A DNA stretch of 5,787 bases from an uncultured Dialister sp. (GCF_900765565.1 NZ_CAAFRZ010000192.1:1-5787), one strand, 5' to 3'. Counted from the stretch's first letter, positions 1 through 5,420 are shown. Notes: generated by a model not told the origin, from the letters alone. Made by a program: numbers and translations.

Positions 1-92
1 AACCCCGAAAAAAATTAGATTTTCCAGGGGCTTTATAAAGTTACCCCAAAAGTAAGCTTGTTGTCGGGAGCTTATGTTTCAAGCTTCTCTTT

Positions 93-311
93 CCTCAAAT
101 CTCAATTCTGCTTTTAACCCCCCGTCACGGTCAACTATCTGAGAGATCTCTCGACTCATCGTAGCTGTAGCGGCTTTTATGGATAGAGTCTTTGGGCATA
201 CTTACCACCGCTCGAGATGACGTTATACAGTAAGTGTCAGATAGTACAATAACGGAATCGCTGACTTTATCTGACGTCTGATGGTCTGATGTCTCCGCCG
301 CGAAGCGGCTG
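93..311 (+). repeat. Long interspersed repeat, copy 1
   Basis: This stretch aligns along its whole length, in the same orientation, with 5436-5656. Exact blocks include 143-161 (= 5481-5499) and 206-228 (= 5543-5565). It contains a perfect 12-base palindrome, GAGAGATCTCTC, at 141-152 (only the inner 8 bases are palindromic in copy 2), a CTCGAG site, and ends in a TCTGACG-type heptad run followed by a hairpin. No open reading frame explains it. Upstream, 1-92 shows no gene or clear signal. The two copies bracket all three genes of the window. I do not recognise a named element; a non-autonomous element or a remnant is possible. Confidence 0.8.
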
Positions 312-340
312 TATACCTCAATCTCGACCTCGGTCTCGAT
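270..340 (+). repeat. Heptad array - GAA hairpin - hexad array, element 1
   Basis: Three adjoining parts are visible. At 270-291 there are TCTGACG/TCTGATG units spaced 7-8 bases apart. At 297-309 a perfect 5-bp hairpin, GCCGC-GAA-GCGGC. At 317-340 four hexads: CTCAAT, CTCGAC, CTCGGT, CTCGAT. The hexads end about 20 bases before the stop codon of the radical SAM gene. The hairpin-hexad part is nearly identical to 3626-3672, which sits at the same place relative to the other amr gene. Function unknown; it lies in the 3' untranslated region of amrS. Confidence 0.75.
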
Positions 341-342
341 CT

Positions 343-360
343 GACCTGCTGCCGCAGGTC
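343..360. repeat. Perfect inverted repeat overlapping the amrS stop
   Basis: GACCTGC-TGCC-GCAGGTC is a perfect 7-bp stem with a 4-base loop. It overlaps the TGA stop codon (359-361, minus strand) of the radical SAM gene. A T-run does not follow on the minus strand, so it is not a typical intrinsic terminator, although it could stabilise the mRNA 3' end. Confidence 0.6.
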
Positions 361-1249
361 AATTCCTCCACCCATGCAGCAGGAGGTCTTCCCCGCTCAC
401 GTTGCCTATGCGGACCCGGGTGAGGTGCTTCCGGGCGATCCGGCCGAGGGAGACCAGAGTGCTGATGGGGGTGGGGCCTCGGTCTACCATGCGGTACCGG
501 GGGAAGAAGCGGGTTATGTGGAGGGGCATGTCTTTGTCTACCGAGGCGATCCAGGATGCCATTTCCTCCATCTGCCGGGGATCATCATTCTCTCCGGGAA
601 TCACAAGATTTGTGAGCTCCACGTGGCTCACTTCTGATGCCATCTCTATGGTGCGGAGGACATCGTCCCTGCCCGCGCCGCAGATGCTGCGGTAGAATGC
701 GGGGACCCAGGATTTCAGGTCTATGTTCCAGGCATCTATATAGGGGAGGAGGTCCATGAGCGGCTTCTCGCTGATATAGCCGTTGGATACCATGACGTTT
801 ACCATGCCCGCCTCTTTGATGAGGGGCGCCGTGTCCCGGATGAATTCGAAGGACAGGGAGGGTTCGTTATAGGTCCAGGCGACGCCGATATTTCCTTCCA
901 CCTGGAGGGAGCGGGCCAGGCGGAGCACCTGGTCCGGCGTCACTTTCCGGGACTCCGGCTCTTTCTGGGAGATTTCCCAGTTCTGGCAGAAGGCGCAGCA
1001 CATGTTGCACCCCCAGCTGCCCAGGGAAAGGATGCGGCTTCCGGGGTGGAAGAAGGCGAGGGGCTTCTTCTCGATGGGGTCCAGGGCGGCGGAGGTCACA
1101 AGGCCGTAAGTGAGGACCTTCAGCTGGCCGTGGTCGTTCCACCGGGTCCGGCACCATCCCTTCCCGGACGGCGGGATCCGGCAGTGATGGGGACAGAGCC
1201 CGCAGACCGCGGTGCCATTGTCTTCTTTCGTATAATAAGCACTTTCCAT
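359..1249 (-). CDS. amrS: AmmeMemoRadiSam system radical SAM enzyme
   Basis: The 296-residue product is a radical SAM enzyme related to pyruvate formate-lyase activating enzymes. The [4Fe-4S]/SAM motif is C81-x3-C85-x2-C88 (GCNMCCAFCQN), with an extra Cys at position 84. Before it lies the family's N-terminal cysteine set C16-x2-C19-x3-C23-x9-C33 (CGLCPHHC...KGWC), probably a further metal or cluster site. The segments AWTYNEPSLSFEF and DAWNIDLKSW fit the family. No signal peptide or membrane segment is seen. I chose ATG at 1249 over an in-frame GTG at 1258 because AAAAGAGGTG (1256-1265) lies six bases before the ATG and would overlap the GTG. The partner AMMECR1 fusion gene is on the same strand 2.4 kb upstream, with an opposite-strand ATPase between. 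The substrate and the reaction are unknown. Family assignment is firm; the function is inferred from family name only. Confidence 0.93.
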   Translation of the reverse strand: MESAYYTKEDNGTAVCGLCPHHCRIPPSGKGWCRTRWNDHGQLKVLTYGLVTSAALDPIEKKPLAFFHPGSRILSLGSWGCNMCCAFCQNWEISQKEPESRKVTPDQVLRLARSLQVEGNIGVAWTYNEPSLSFEFIRDTAPLIKEAGMVNVMVSNGYISEKPLMDLLPYIDAWNIDLKSWVPAFYRSICGAGRDDVLRTIEMASEVSHVELTNLVIPGENDDPRQMEEMASWIASVDKDMPLHITRFFPRYRMVDRGPTPISTLVSLGRIARKHLTRVRIGNVSGEDLLLHGWRN

Positions 1250-1255
1250 GGAAAA

Positions 1256-1265
1256 CACCTCTTTT
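1256..1265 (-). promoter_or_regulatory. Ribosome binding site of amrS
   Basis: On the minus strand AAAAGAGGTG carries a GAGGTG match to the 16S rRNA tail. It is separated by TTTTCC from the ATG at 1249-1247. This decides the start: the upstream GTG codon at 1258-1256 lies inside the site itself. Confidence 0.75.
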
Positions 1266-1271
1266 GAATAG

Positions 1272-1355
1272 ATCGAGACCGAGGCCGAAATCGAGGGGAA
1301 TGGGGCCGAAGGCCTGAATAGTTAGGAGTGAGGAGTTAGGAATGAGGAGTGGAGG
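1272..1355 (-). repeat. Heptad - hairpin - hexad element 2, inverted, upstream of amrS
   Basis: Read on the plus strand: hexads ATCGAG, ACCGAG, GCCGAA, ATCGAG (1272-1295); a GGCC-GAA-GGCC hairpin (1304-1314); then heptads GTTAGGA, GTGAGGA, GTTAGGA, ATGAGGA, GTGGAGG (1321-1355). Read on the minus strand the hexads are CTCGAT, TTCGGC, CTCGGT, CTCGAT, the same family as 317-340. Order and orientation therefore mirror the element at 270-340, with the hexads nearest the gene on both sides of amrS. Any amrS promoter would have to lie within or beyond this repeat; I could not identify one. Confidence 0.7.
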
Positions 1356-1397
1356 TGCGCCGCAGCAGAAAAATGGGCGGCGCGGAGTTTGTATTCA

Positions 1398-1540
1398 GCG
1401 GCGAAGCCGCGGTAAGATAGCCTCCTTCCTCGGGAAGGCGAGGCGTCCTGCATAGGACCCTCGATCCGGGCCCATATGCGAGCTGTTCCTGCACACTAAG
1501 CGAGCACCTTAGAGCCCGGCCGTCGGTGGCTGCGAAGCAG
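1398..1540. other. Hairpin cluster, possible structured RNA or interspersed repeat
   Basis: Successive stems can be drawn: GCGGC-GAA-GCCGC (1398-1410); CCTC+CTTCC with GGAAG+GAGG and a 2-base bulge (1421-1443); GTCCT-GCAT-AGGAC (1445-1458); a longer pairing CCGGGC 1466-1471 with GCCCGG 1514-1519 that encloses CTAAG-7 nt-CTTAG (1496-1512); and CTGC-GAA-GCAG (1530-1540). No known RNA family is recognised. It lies in a 552-base gap without a gene and the reading frames here look like chance. It could be a repeat element rather than an expressed RNA. Confidence 0.35.
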
Positions 1541-1573
1541 ACGGAGGTAAGCCGATGGGAGGCGCCGCAGGCT
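1521..1573 (+). repeat. Short interspersed repeat, copy 1
   Basis: This ~53-base segment matches 5369-5420. Both read CGKCGGTGG, a GAA-loop hairpin, ACGGAGGT, then a GGCGCCGCAGGCT end. The hairpin stem is CTGC/GCAG here and CGCC/GGCG in the other copy, so both arms changed together. The end of this repeat is also where GC-rich sequence gives way to AT-rich sequence. Confidence 0.7.
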
Positions 1574-1603
1574 ATTAAGTTTCTATATGGCTGAGATCTT
1601 TTT

Positions 1604-1683
1604 AAAAATTGCAATTTTTTAAAAATAATAGTCAAAAAATATGCATTTTTCAAAATTACATTGTCAGATTTAATGCAATTTTT
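1604..1683 (+). promoter_or_regulatory. Three TGCA(A)TTTTT boxes at 32-base spacing
   Basis: TGCAATTTTT starts at 1610, TGCATTTTT at 1642 and TGCAATTTTT at 1674, exactly 32 bases apart each time. The first is the half of a perfect 16-base palindrome AAAAATTGCAATTTTT (1604-1619). They lie in the AT-rich leader upstream of the ATPase gene and of the TATAAT box. Regular spacing of about three helical turns would suit a protein bound on one face of the DNA. Low sequence complexity means chance is possible. Confidence 0.35.
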
Positions 1684-1708
1684 GATAGAGAAGGAGTAAA
1701 TTTCAAGG

Positions 1709-1714
1709 TATAAT
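1709..1714 (+). promoter_or_regulatory. Candidate -10 box of the ATPase gene
   Basis: A perfect TATAAT lies 88 bases before the chosen TTG start. The nearest -35-like hexamer is TTGATA at 1682-1687, but the 21-base spacer is longer than the usual 16-18, and no extended -10 TG is present. A promoter here is plausible, weak or activator-dependent. Confidence 0.4.
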
Positions 1715-1788
1715 AGGGATGAGAAAATAATCCAGGTAGTATTTGTGCAATAAATGATTTGGCGTTTTGCAGGGCAATTGTCGATTTC

Positions 1789-1795
1789 AGGAGGG
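1789..1795 (+). promoter_or_regulatory. Ribosome binding site of the ATPase gene
   Basis: AGGAGGG is followed after six bases by TTG at 1802-1804, in frame with the ATPase. No comparable site precedes the upstream ATG at 1754 or the internal ATG at 1820, so this site fixes the start at the TTG codon. Confidence 0.75.
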
Positions 1796-1801
1796 ATACC
1801 A

Positions 1802-3100
1802 TTGTTAAAAAGAAAATTTATGAACCGCTTGATTCAATGGAAGATGCGTCATAGGGATGAATGCCTTTTGATTAAAGGTGCCCGCCAGATTGGTAAGACT
1901 TTTTTAGTACGGGAATTTGGCAGGGAGCAGTATCAATCGGTCATTGAAATTAATTTTGAGGAGCATCCATCGTGGAAGGAAATATTTCAGGGTGATCTGG
2001 ATGCAGAGTCTATTAAGCGGAGAATTTCTCTTTTTATACCTGGAGTTCGTTTTATCCCCGGGCATACCCTTCTTTTTCTGGATGAAATCCAAAGCTGCCC
2101 CGAAGCGAGAACAGCCCTGAAATTTTTGGCTATGGATCATTCCATGGATACGGTAGCCACCGGATCCCTTTTGGGAATCAATTACAGGGAGATTTCTTCT
2201 TTTCCGGTGGGATATGAGCGGCAAGAGACTATGTATTCTCTGGATTTTGAAGAATTCCTCTGGGCTTCAGGTTTCCCTGAGTCAGTGATGTCGGATATGC
2301 GCCCATTTTTTGAAAACAAAGAAAAGGTACCGCCTGCAATCAATGGACAGATGATGAAACTCCTGAGGGAATATATGGTAGTCGGCGGTATGCCTTCTGT
2401 GTGCAATTGCTTTATTGATACCGATAATTATGGTGAAGTAGACAGGGAGCAGAGGAAGATCCTCGCTACCTATCTGAATGATATGGAGAAATATGCGTCT
2501 GTACCGGAAAAACCGAAAGTGCGGGACTGTTATCTGTCGATTCCTCGCCAGCTGGCCCGGGAAAATAAGAAATTCAAATATTCCCTGGTAGAAAAAGGGG
2601 GGAGTGCCAGAAAGTTTGGAAATAGTCTGTCCTGGCTCCGCGATGCGGGATTGGTTGATTTTTGCTATAACTTATCCACCCCGTCATTCCCTTTAGCTGC
2701 CTATGTCAAGGAAGACCAGTTTAAAATTTATGGCAGTGATATTGGACTGCTCACGGCTATGTATGGTTTTGATATGAAAAAGGCGGTTGTAGATGATACA
2801 CTATCGGGTCCTATGAAAGGTGGGATCTACGAAAATCTGGTGTCTGATATGTTAACAAAGCGAGAGATTCCTCTGGTCTATTATTCGGTACCCGATAATA
2901 CTCAGGAAATAGAATTTCTTATCTCCCGGGATGCCCAGATTATTCCGGTGGAAGTCAAATCTAAAAATGGCTCTTCGGTATCATTAAACCATCTGCTGGA
3001 AAGGAAGGATATACCTTTTGGGTATAAGCTTATTTCGGGAAATGTTGGAGTCGCCGGTAAAAAGATTACACTTCCTCTCTACATGGCTATGTTCATATGA
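1802..3100 (+). CDS. AAA-family ATP-binding protein with DUF4143 C-terminus
   Basis: The 432-residue product has the layout of the widespread AAA_14/DUF4143 proteins. Near the N-terminus is a Walker A loop GARQIGKT (residues 26-33), then Walker B LLFLDEIQ (90-97), a sensor-like ATGS, and the family's SLDFEEFLWA segment. The C-terminus shows YENLV, EIEFLI and PVEVKS, which match a degenerate PD-(D/E)XK nuclease-like core: E344, E371 (usually Asp) and E384-x-K386. No signal peptide or membrane segment is apparent. The TTG start is chosen from the ribosome site at 1789-1795 and because MLKRKFMN is the usual opening of this family; the frame is open from an ATG at 1754. The gene faces the other way from both amr genes and is clearly less GC-rich, which suggests acquisition. 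The cellular role of this family is not established; it may be a stand-alone accessory or defence-like gene. Confidence 0.9.
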   Translation: MLKRKFMNRLIQWKMRHRDECLLIKGARQIGKTFLVREFGREQYQSVIEINFEEHPSWKEIFQGDLDAESIKRRISLFIPGVRFIPGHTLLFLDEIQSCPEARTALKFLAMDHSMDTVATGSLLGINYREISSFPVGYERQETMYSLDFEEFLWASGFPESVMSDMRPFFENKEKVPPAINGQMMKLLREYMVVGGMPSVCNCFIDTDNYGEVDREQRKILATYLNDMEKYASVPEKPKVRDCYLSIPRQLARENKKFKYSLVEKGGSARKFGNSLSWLRDAGLVDFCYNLSTPSFPLAAYVKEDQFKIYGSDIGLLTAMYGFDMKKAVVDDTLSGPMKGGIYENLVSDMLTKREIPLVYYSVPDNTQEIEFLISRDAQIIPVEVKSKNGSSVSLNHLLERKDIPFGYKLISGNVGVAGKKITLPLYMAMFI

Positions 3101-3144
3101 TTTATTTCCAGTGGAAGAGGGGAGTTGAACAGGAAAGGTATGCA

Positions 3145-3312
3145 GGCCGGGGGACGGATGGATGAGCGGATGGGAACGTGCGGGGGCTTCTGACCGCTGG
3201 CAACCAGGAAGGCTGATTCGCCTGCGGCGCTTGAGTGTCAGGGATGCGTGTGAACGTGTGGGGGCATTTAGCCTTCAGCCTTGAGCCTTGAGCTGGACAG
3301 GCTCTGCGGGCC
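3145..3312 (+). repeat. Composite repeat downstream of the ATPase (modules C-A-B)
   Basis: Three modules follow one another. 3145-3181 (C) reads GGCCGGGGGACGGATG...ACGTGCGGGGGC. 3182-3230 (A) reads GGGGGCTTCTGACC...ending CCTGCGGCGC. 3260-3312 (B) has heptads GCCTTCA, GCCTTGA, GCCTTGA followed by GCTGGACAGG and a GGCTC-TGC-GGGCC hairpin. The same modules recur at 5129-5348 in the same orientation, so the AMMECR1 gene is bracketed by direct copies. No coding potential is seen between 3101 and 3362. Confidence 0.7.
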
Positions 3313-3362
3313 AGACCTGGCAGTGCCCATCAGCCCCCCTCCACCCGAGGGGAAAGCGACTC

Positions 3363-3400
3363 ACTGGATTTTCGCTCGCTGCGCTCACTACAAATCCAGT
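3363..3400. repeat. Inverted repeat with 9-bp arms
   Basis: ACTGGATTT (3363-3371) pairs with AAATCCAGT (3392-3400). The 20-base interior is rich in CGCTCG/GCGCTC. It sits between the convergent ATPase and AMMECR1 genes. No T-run follows on either strand, so it is not a typical intrinsic terminator. Confidence 0.55.
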
Positions 3401-3424
3401 TCGCTGCGCACCGCAAGCGGTCCC

Positions 3425-3446
3425 CCTCCCACATAGATGGGGGAGG
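3425..3446. repeat. C-rich/G-rich palindrome, copy 1
   Basis: CCTCCCACAT (3425-3434) faces ATGGGGGAGG (3437-3446) across AG, a 10-bp stem with one mismatch. The same palindrome, perfect, stands at 5753-5774. Both are followed by TCGGRCATYGGCG; here that runs into a GCGGC-GGA-GCCGC hairpin at 3457-3469. It looks like one unit of an interspersed family. Confidence 0.65.
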
Positions 3447-3456
3447 TCGGGCATTG

Positions 3457-3503
3457 GCGGCGGAGCCGCTATCCTGTTCAAAGCTCAAGGCACAAGGTTC
3501 AAG
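3457..3503 (+). repeat. GGA hairpin followed by a CAAG heptad array
   Basis: GCGGC-GGA-GCCGC (3457-3469) is followed by exact heptads GCTCAAG, GCACAAG, GTTCAAG (3483-3503). On the opposite strand these read as CTTGAGC-type units, close to the GCCTTGA heptads at 3270-3290, so this may be an inverted relative of module B. Confidence 0.55.
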
Positions 3504-3539
3504 GCCCCGTTCCCAGTGACTCCAACCGTACCCCGGCTA

Positions 3540-3592
3540 GCGCCGCAGGCAGACCAGCTTTCCTAACAGCCAGCCGCTAGCAGCTAGAAGCT
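3540..3592 (-). repeat. Module A repeat, inverted copy
   Basis: On the minus strand this reads AGC, TTCTAGC, TGCTAGC, GGCTGGC, TGTTAGG, AAAGCTG and then ends in CCTGCGGCGC. It matches 5129-5184 and 5293-5348 but carries one more 7-base unit than either. It stands in opposite orientation to the copy at 3182-3230. Confidence 0.7.
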
Positions 3593-3625
3593 CCGTGCCG
3601 GTGGCTCTGTCCATCTGCATGCCAA

Positions 3626-3678
3626 TCCGCCGCGGAGCGGCTGTATACCTCGATCTCGACCTCGGTCTCAATCTCAAT
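3626..3678 (+). repeat. GGA hairpin - hexad array at the 3' end of the AMMECR1 fusion gene
   Basis: GCCGC-GGA-GCGGC (3629-3641) is followed by CTGTATAC and five hexads CTCGAT, CTCGAC, CTCGGT, CTCAAT, CTCAAT (3649-3678). It is nearly identical to 293-340 at the 3' end of amrS. The fifth hexad contains the TCA that is the gene's TGA stop on the minus strand, so the repeat runs directly into the coding end. The inverted heptad module at 3540-3592 lies just outside, giving the heptad - hairpin - hexad - gene order again. Confidence 0.75.
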
Positions 3679-5023
3679 AGTACCTCTTCACCCGGAACCG
3701 ATAGAGCTGTACCGGCTCCTCGTCTCCAATATCCGCTTTCCGCTTGGCAATGGAGATCTGTTTCTTCACCGTGTCTACCCCTTCCAGGTCCGGAAGGAGG
3801 AGGCCCCGGCGGGCGCCCCGTTCTACGAGGACTCCGTAGGTCTTCGGGTCCAGGTCCTTTTCTTCGCAGGGCTCCGGTGTATCCAGTACGTCTACGGAGA
3901 TGGAGAGGTCCGGAAGTTCCCGGGAAACGATGGGCGGGAACCGGGGGTCATTAATGGCGGCGGCTTTGGCATTGTGGATGATTTCTTCCGCCACATTTTT
4001 ATAGCAGGGAAGGAAGGTGCCGATGCAGCCTCGGAGAGCGCCGAATTCATGGATGGAGACGAAGGCGCCGGCCTTTCCCTCCAGTTCCGGCGGCAGGTCA
4101 TGGGGAACTTTCATGAGTTTCCCGGTCTCCAGGTAGTGCCGGATGCTTTCCTTTGCCAGCCGCACCCGGATGTCGCTTTCCGGCTTTTCCGGTTCTCCCC
4201 CTTCCGGCAGGTACAGGCATACCCCGTAGCCTACACCGAAGGGGCCTTCATGGGAGATATAGGGCATTTCCGCCTTTTTCTTTCCCAGGACGCCGAAGAG
4301 GAAGTACACCGACGGCAGGCCACACATGGCGATTTCCTCGATGAAATCATCGGTCATGGATGTGAGAGGCCTCTTGTCCCGCCGCTTCAGGGCATCCATG
4401 ACAGCCCGGTCGAAGACGATGCCCTTGGGGGTGTAGCCGTTCGGGGAATTGGGGGCCATCTTGTGGGACAGGTCTCCCGAGGCGATGACGCCGATCTTCC
4501 TTCCCAGCCGGGCGGCGGAACGCTCCACGATGGTGCCCAGGATTTCATTGAGTTCGTAATTGGAGAAGCAGGGGGACAGCATCACTGCCCGGCCCTGGAA
4601 TCCCGCCTTCAGCAGGTAGTACATGGGCACGAAGGTCCCCCAGTCCACGGTGAGGGTCTTCCCGTACCGCGCCGCTTCCGCCGCATCCACCCGGTGGAGC
4701 GGGATGAGGGGTTCCGCTTCCTTCAGGATGGCTTCCGACAGCATGCGGTCGATGGAAAGCTCCATGGACACTTCCGGATGGCCAAAGGCCGAGAGACTGC
4801 CGGAAATGGTGTCAGCAATAAAGAGGGCCGGACCGTCGTAGAAACAGAGATTGTGGGGTGAAATGACCACCACCGTCTCTATGCCGCTCTCCACCATACG
4901 TTTCATGGCTTTTTCTTCCGTCTCAATGGTGAGGGCCATCTTCGAAAGTTCTGTCCCGCCCACTTCCGGAATCATAATGGGAGGATGGGGGAAAAGCCCC
5001 GCCCCTTTGCAGGTCGTATCCAT
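3674..5023 (-). CDS. amrA: AmmeMemoRadiSam system protein A (LigB/MEMO-like + AMMECR1 fusion)
   Basis: The 449-residue product fuses two domains. Residues 1-272 resemble class III extradiol dioxygenase subunit B (LigB) and MEMO proteins: FPHPP with H13, ISPHN with H57 and SGDLSHK with H187 fall where the family has active-site histidines, and AMCG with C234 resembles the MEMO cysteine. The segment usually containing a DHG-like histidine reads VDWGTFVP, with W128. A short acidic, proline-containing linker (about 273-284) leads to an AMMECR1 domain with the signature LRGCIGT (330-336). No signal peptide or membrane segment is seen, so it is probably cytosolic. The ATG at 5023 is preceded by AAAGGA. 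The gene shares its strand with the radical SAM gene but is separated from it by the opposite-strand ATPase. The domain calls are firm; the reaction is unknown and a dioxygenase activity should not be assumed. Confidence 0.93.
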   Translation of the reverse strand: MDTTCKGAGLFPHPPIMIPEVGGTELSKMALTIETEEKAMKRMVESGIETVVVISPHNLCFYDGPALFIADTISGSLSAFGHPEVSMELSIDRMLSEAILKEAEPLIPLHRVDAAEAARYGKTLTVDWGTFVPMYYLLKAGFQGRAVMLSPCFSNYELNEILGTIVERSAARLGRKIGVIASGDLSHKMAPNSPNGYTPKGIVFDRAVMDALKRRDKRPLTSMTDDFIEEIAMCGLPSVYFLFGVLGKKKAEMPYISHEGPFGVGYGVCLYLPEGGEPEKPESDIRVRLAKESIRHYLETGKLMKVPHDLPPELEGKAGAFVSIHEFGALRGCIGTFLPCYKNVAEEIIHNAKAAAINDPRFPPIVSRELPDLSISVDVLDTPEPCEEKDLDPKTYGVLVERGARRGLLLPDLEGVDTVKKQISIAKRKADIGDEEPVQLYRFRVKRYY

Positions 5024-5032
5024 AAGAACCGC

Positions 5033-5039
5033 TTCCTTT
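5033..5039 (-). promoter_or_regulatory. Ribosome binding site of the AMMECR1 fusion gene
   Basis: On the minus strand AAAGGAA precedes the ATG at 5023-5021 with about ten bases between the AGGA core and the start codon. This is a moderate site. A TTATAAAT sequence lies further upstream (about 5060-5067) but no convincing -35 box accompanies it, so I do not call a promoter. Confidence 0.5.
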
Positions 5040-5128
5040 CTGTAAAATACAATCTTCCATTTATAAGTGTAGTAGCTTTGGAAGGGGAATGCAAAGGGGC
5101 GGTTGGGGGAGTGTGCGTGCGAACGGGC

Positions 5129-5348
5129 GGGGGCTTTTAGCTTCTAGCTGCTAGCGGCCAGGAAATCTGGCCAGCCTGCGGCGCATGTGTGGCTGGCGGG
5201 CGTGTGGACGGGCGGGGCATTGAGCCTTCAGCCTTGAGCTGGACAGGCCCTGCGGGCCGGGGACGGATGAGGAAGCGGACGTGCGACCGTGTGGGGGCTT
5301 TTAGCTTCTAGCTGTTAGCGTCTAGGAAAGCTGATTCGCTTGCGGCGC
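5129..5348 (+). repeat. Composite repeat upstream of the AMMECR1 fusion gene (A-B-C-A)
   Basis: Module A occurs at 5129-5184 and again at 5293-5348, a period of 164 bases. Both have heptads TTTTAGC, TTCTAGC, TGYTAGC and end in TGCGGCGC. Module B lies at 5210-5258 (GCCTTCA, GCCTTGA, GCTGGACAGG and a perfect GGCCC-TGC-GGGCC hairpin at 5246-5258). Module C (GGCCGGGGACGGATG...GTGTGGGGGC) follows at 5255-5292. In the first A copy a GGCCAG-GAAAT-CTGGCC hairpin stands at 5156-5172. The set matches 3145-3312 on the other side of the gene. No gene is seen from 5024 to the window end. Confidence 0.72.
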
Positions 5349-5368
5349 TAACTACAGAATCCTTCACA

Positions 5369-5420
5369 CGGCGGTGGCGCCGAAGGCGACGGAGGTTAGC
5401 GGATGGAGGCGCCGCAGGCT
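5369..5420 (+). repeat. Short interspersed repeat, copy 2
   Basis: It matches 1521-1573 in the same orientation. The hairpin is CGCC-GAA-GGCG (5378-5388), replacing the CTGC/GCAG stem of copy 1 with a different paired stem while the GAA loop and the flanks are kept. It ends at the same GCGCCGCAGGCT sequence. Confidence 0.7.

Noticed and set aside
5..31. Terminator-like CCCC...GGGG pairing with A/T-rich arms near the left edge
   Set aside because: The arms pair poorly beyond four bases and no gene end within the window points to it closely.
1336..1653. Open frame of 105 codons on the minus strand
   Set aside because: It covers the hairpin cluster, a repeat and part of the AT-rich leader. The translation has no domain and no convincing ribosome site, and the repeats explain the sequence better.
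1754..1801. ATG at 1754 as the ATPase start
   Set aside because: No ribosome site precedes it. AGGAGGG at 1789-1795 sits six bases before an in-frame TTG, and MLKRK is the expected family N-terminus.
3288..3954. Plus-strand open frames of 92 and 119 codons
   Set aside because: They run through modules B and A, the palindrome and the hexad array, and then antisense into the AMMECR1 gene. The composition follows the repeats, not a protein.
3974..4861. Open frame of 295 codons on the plus strand
   Set aside because: It lies wholly antisense to the AMMECR1 fusion gene, whose motifs are unmistakable. Its translation shows no recognisable domain and is typical of the shadow frames of GC-rich genes.
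5041..5100. Promoter of the AMMECR1 fusion gene from a TTATAAAT sequence
   Set aside because: No -35 hexamer is found at an acceptable distance and no extended -10 is present, so the match is too weak to list.
5129..5348. CRISPR array
   Set aside because: The repeated units are degenerate heptads or 164-base composites with related, not unique, intervening sequence, and no cas gene is present.
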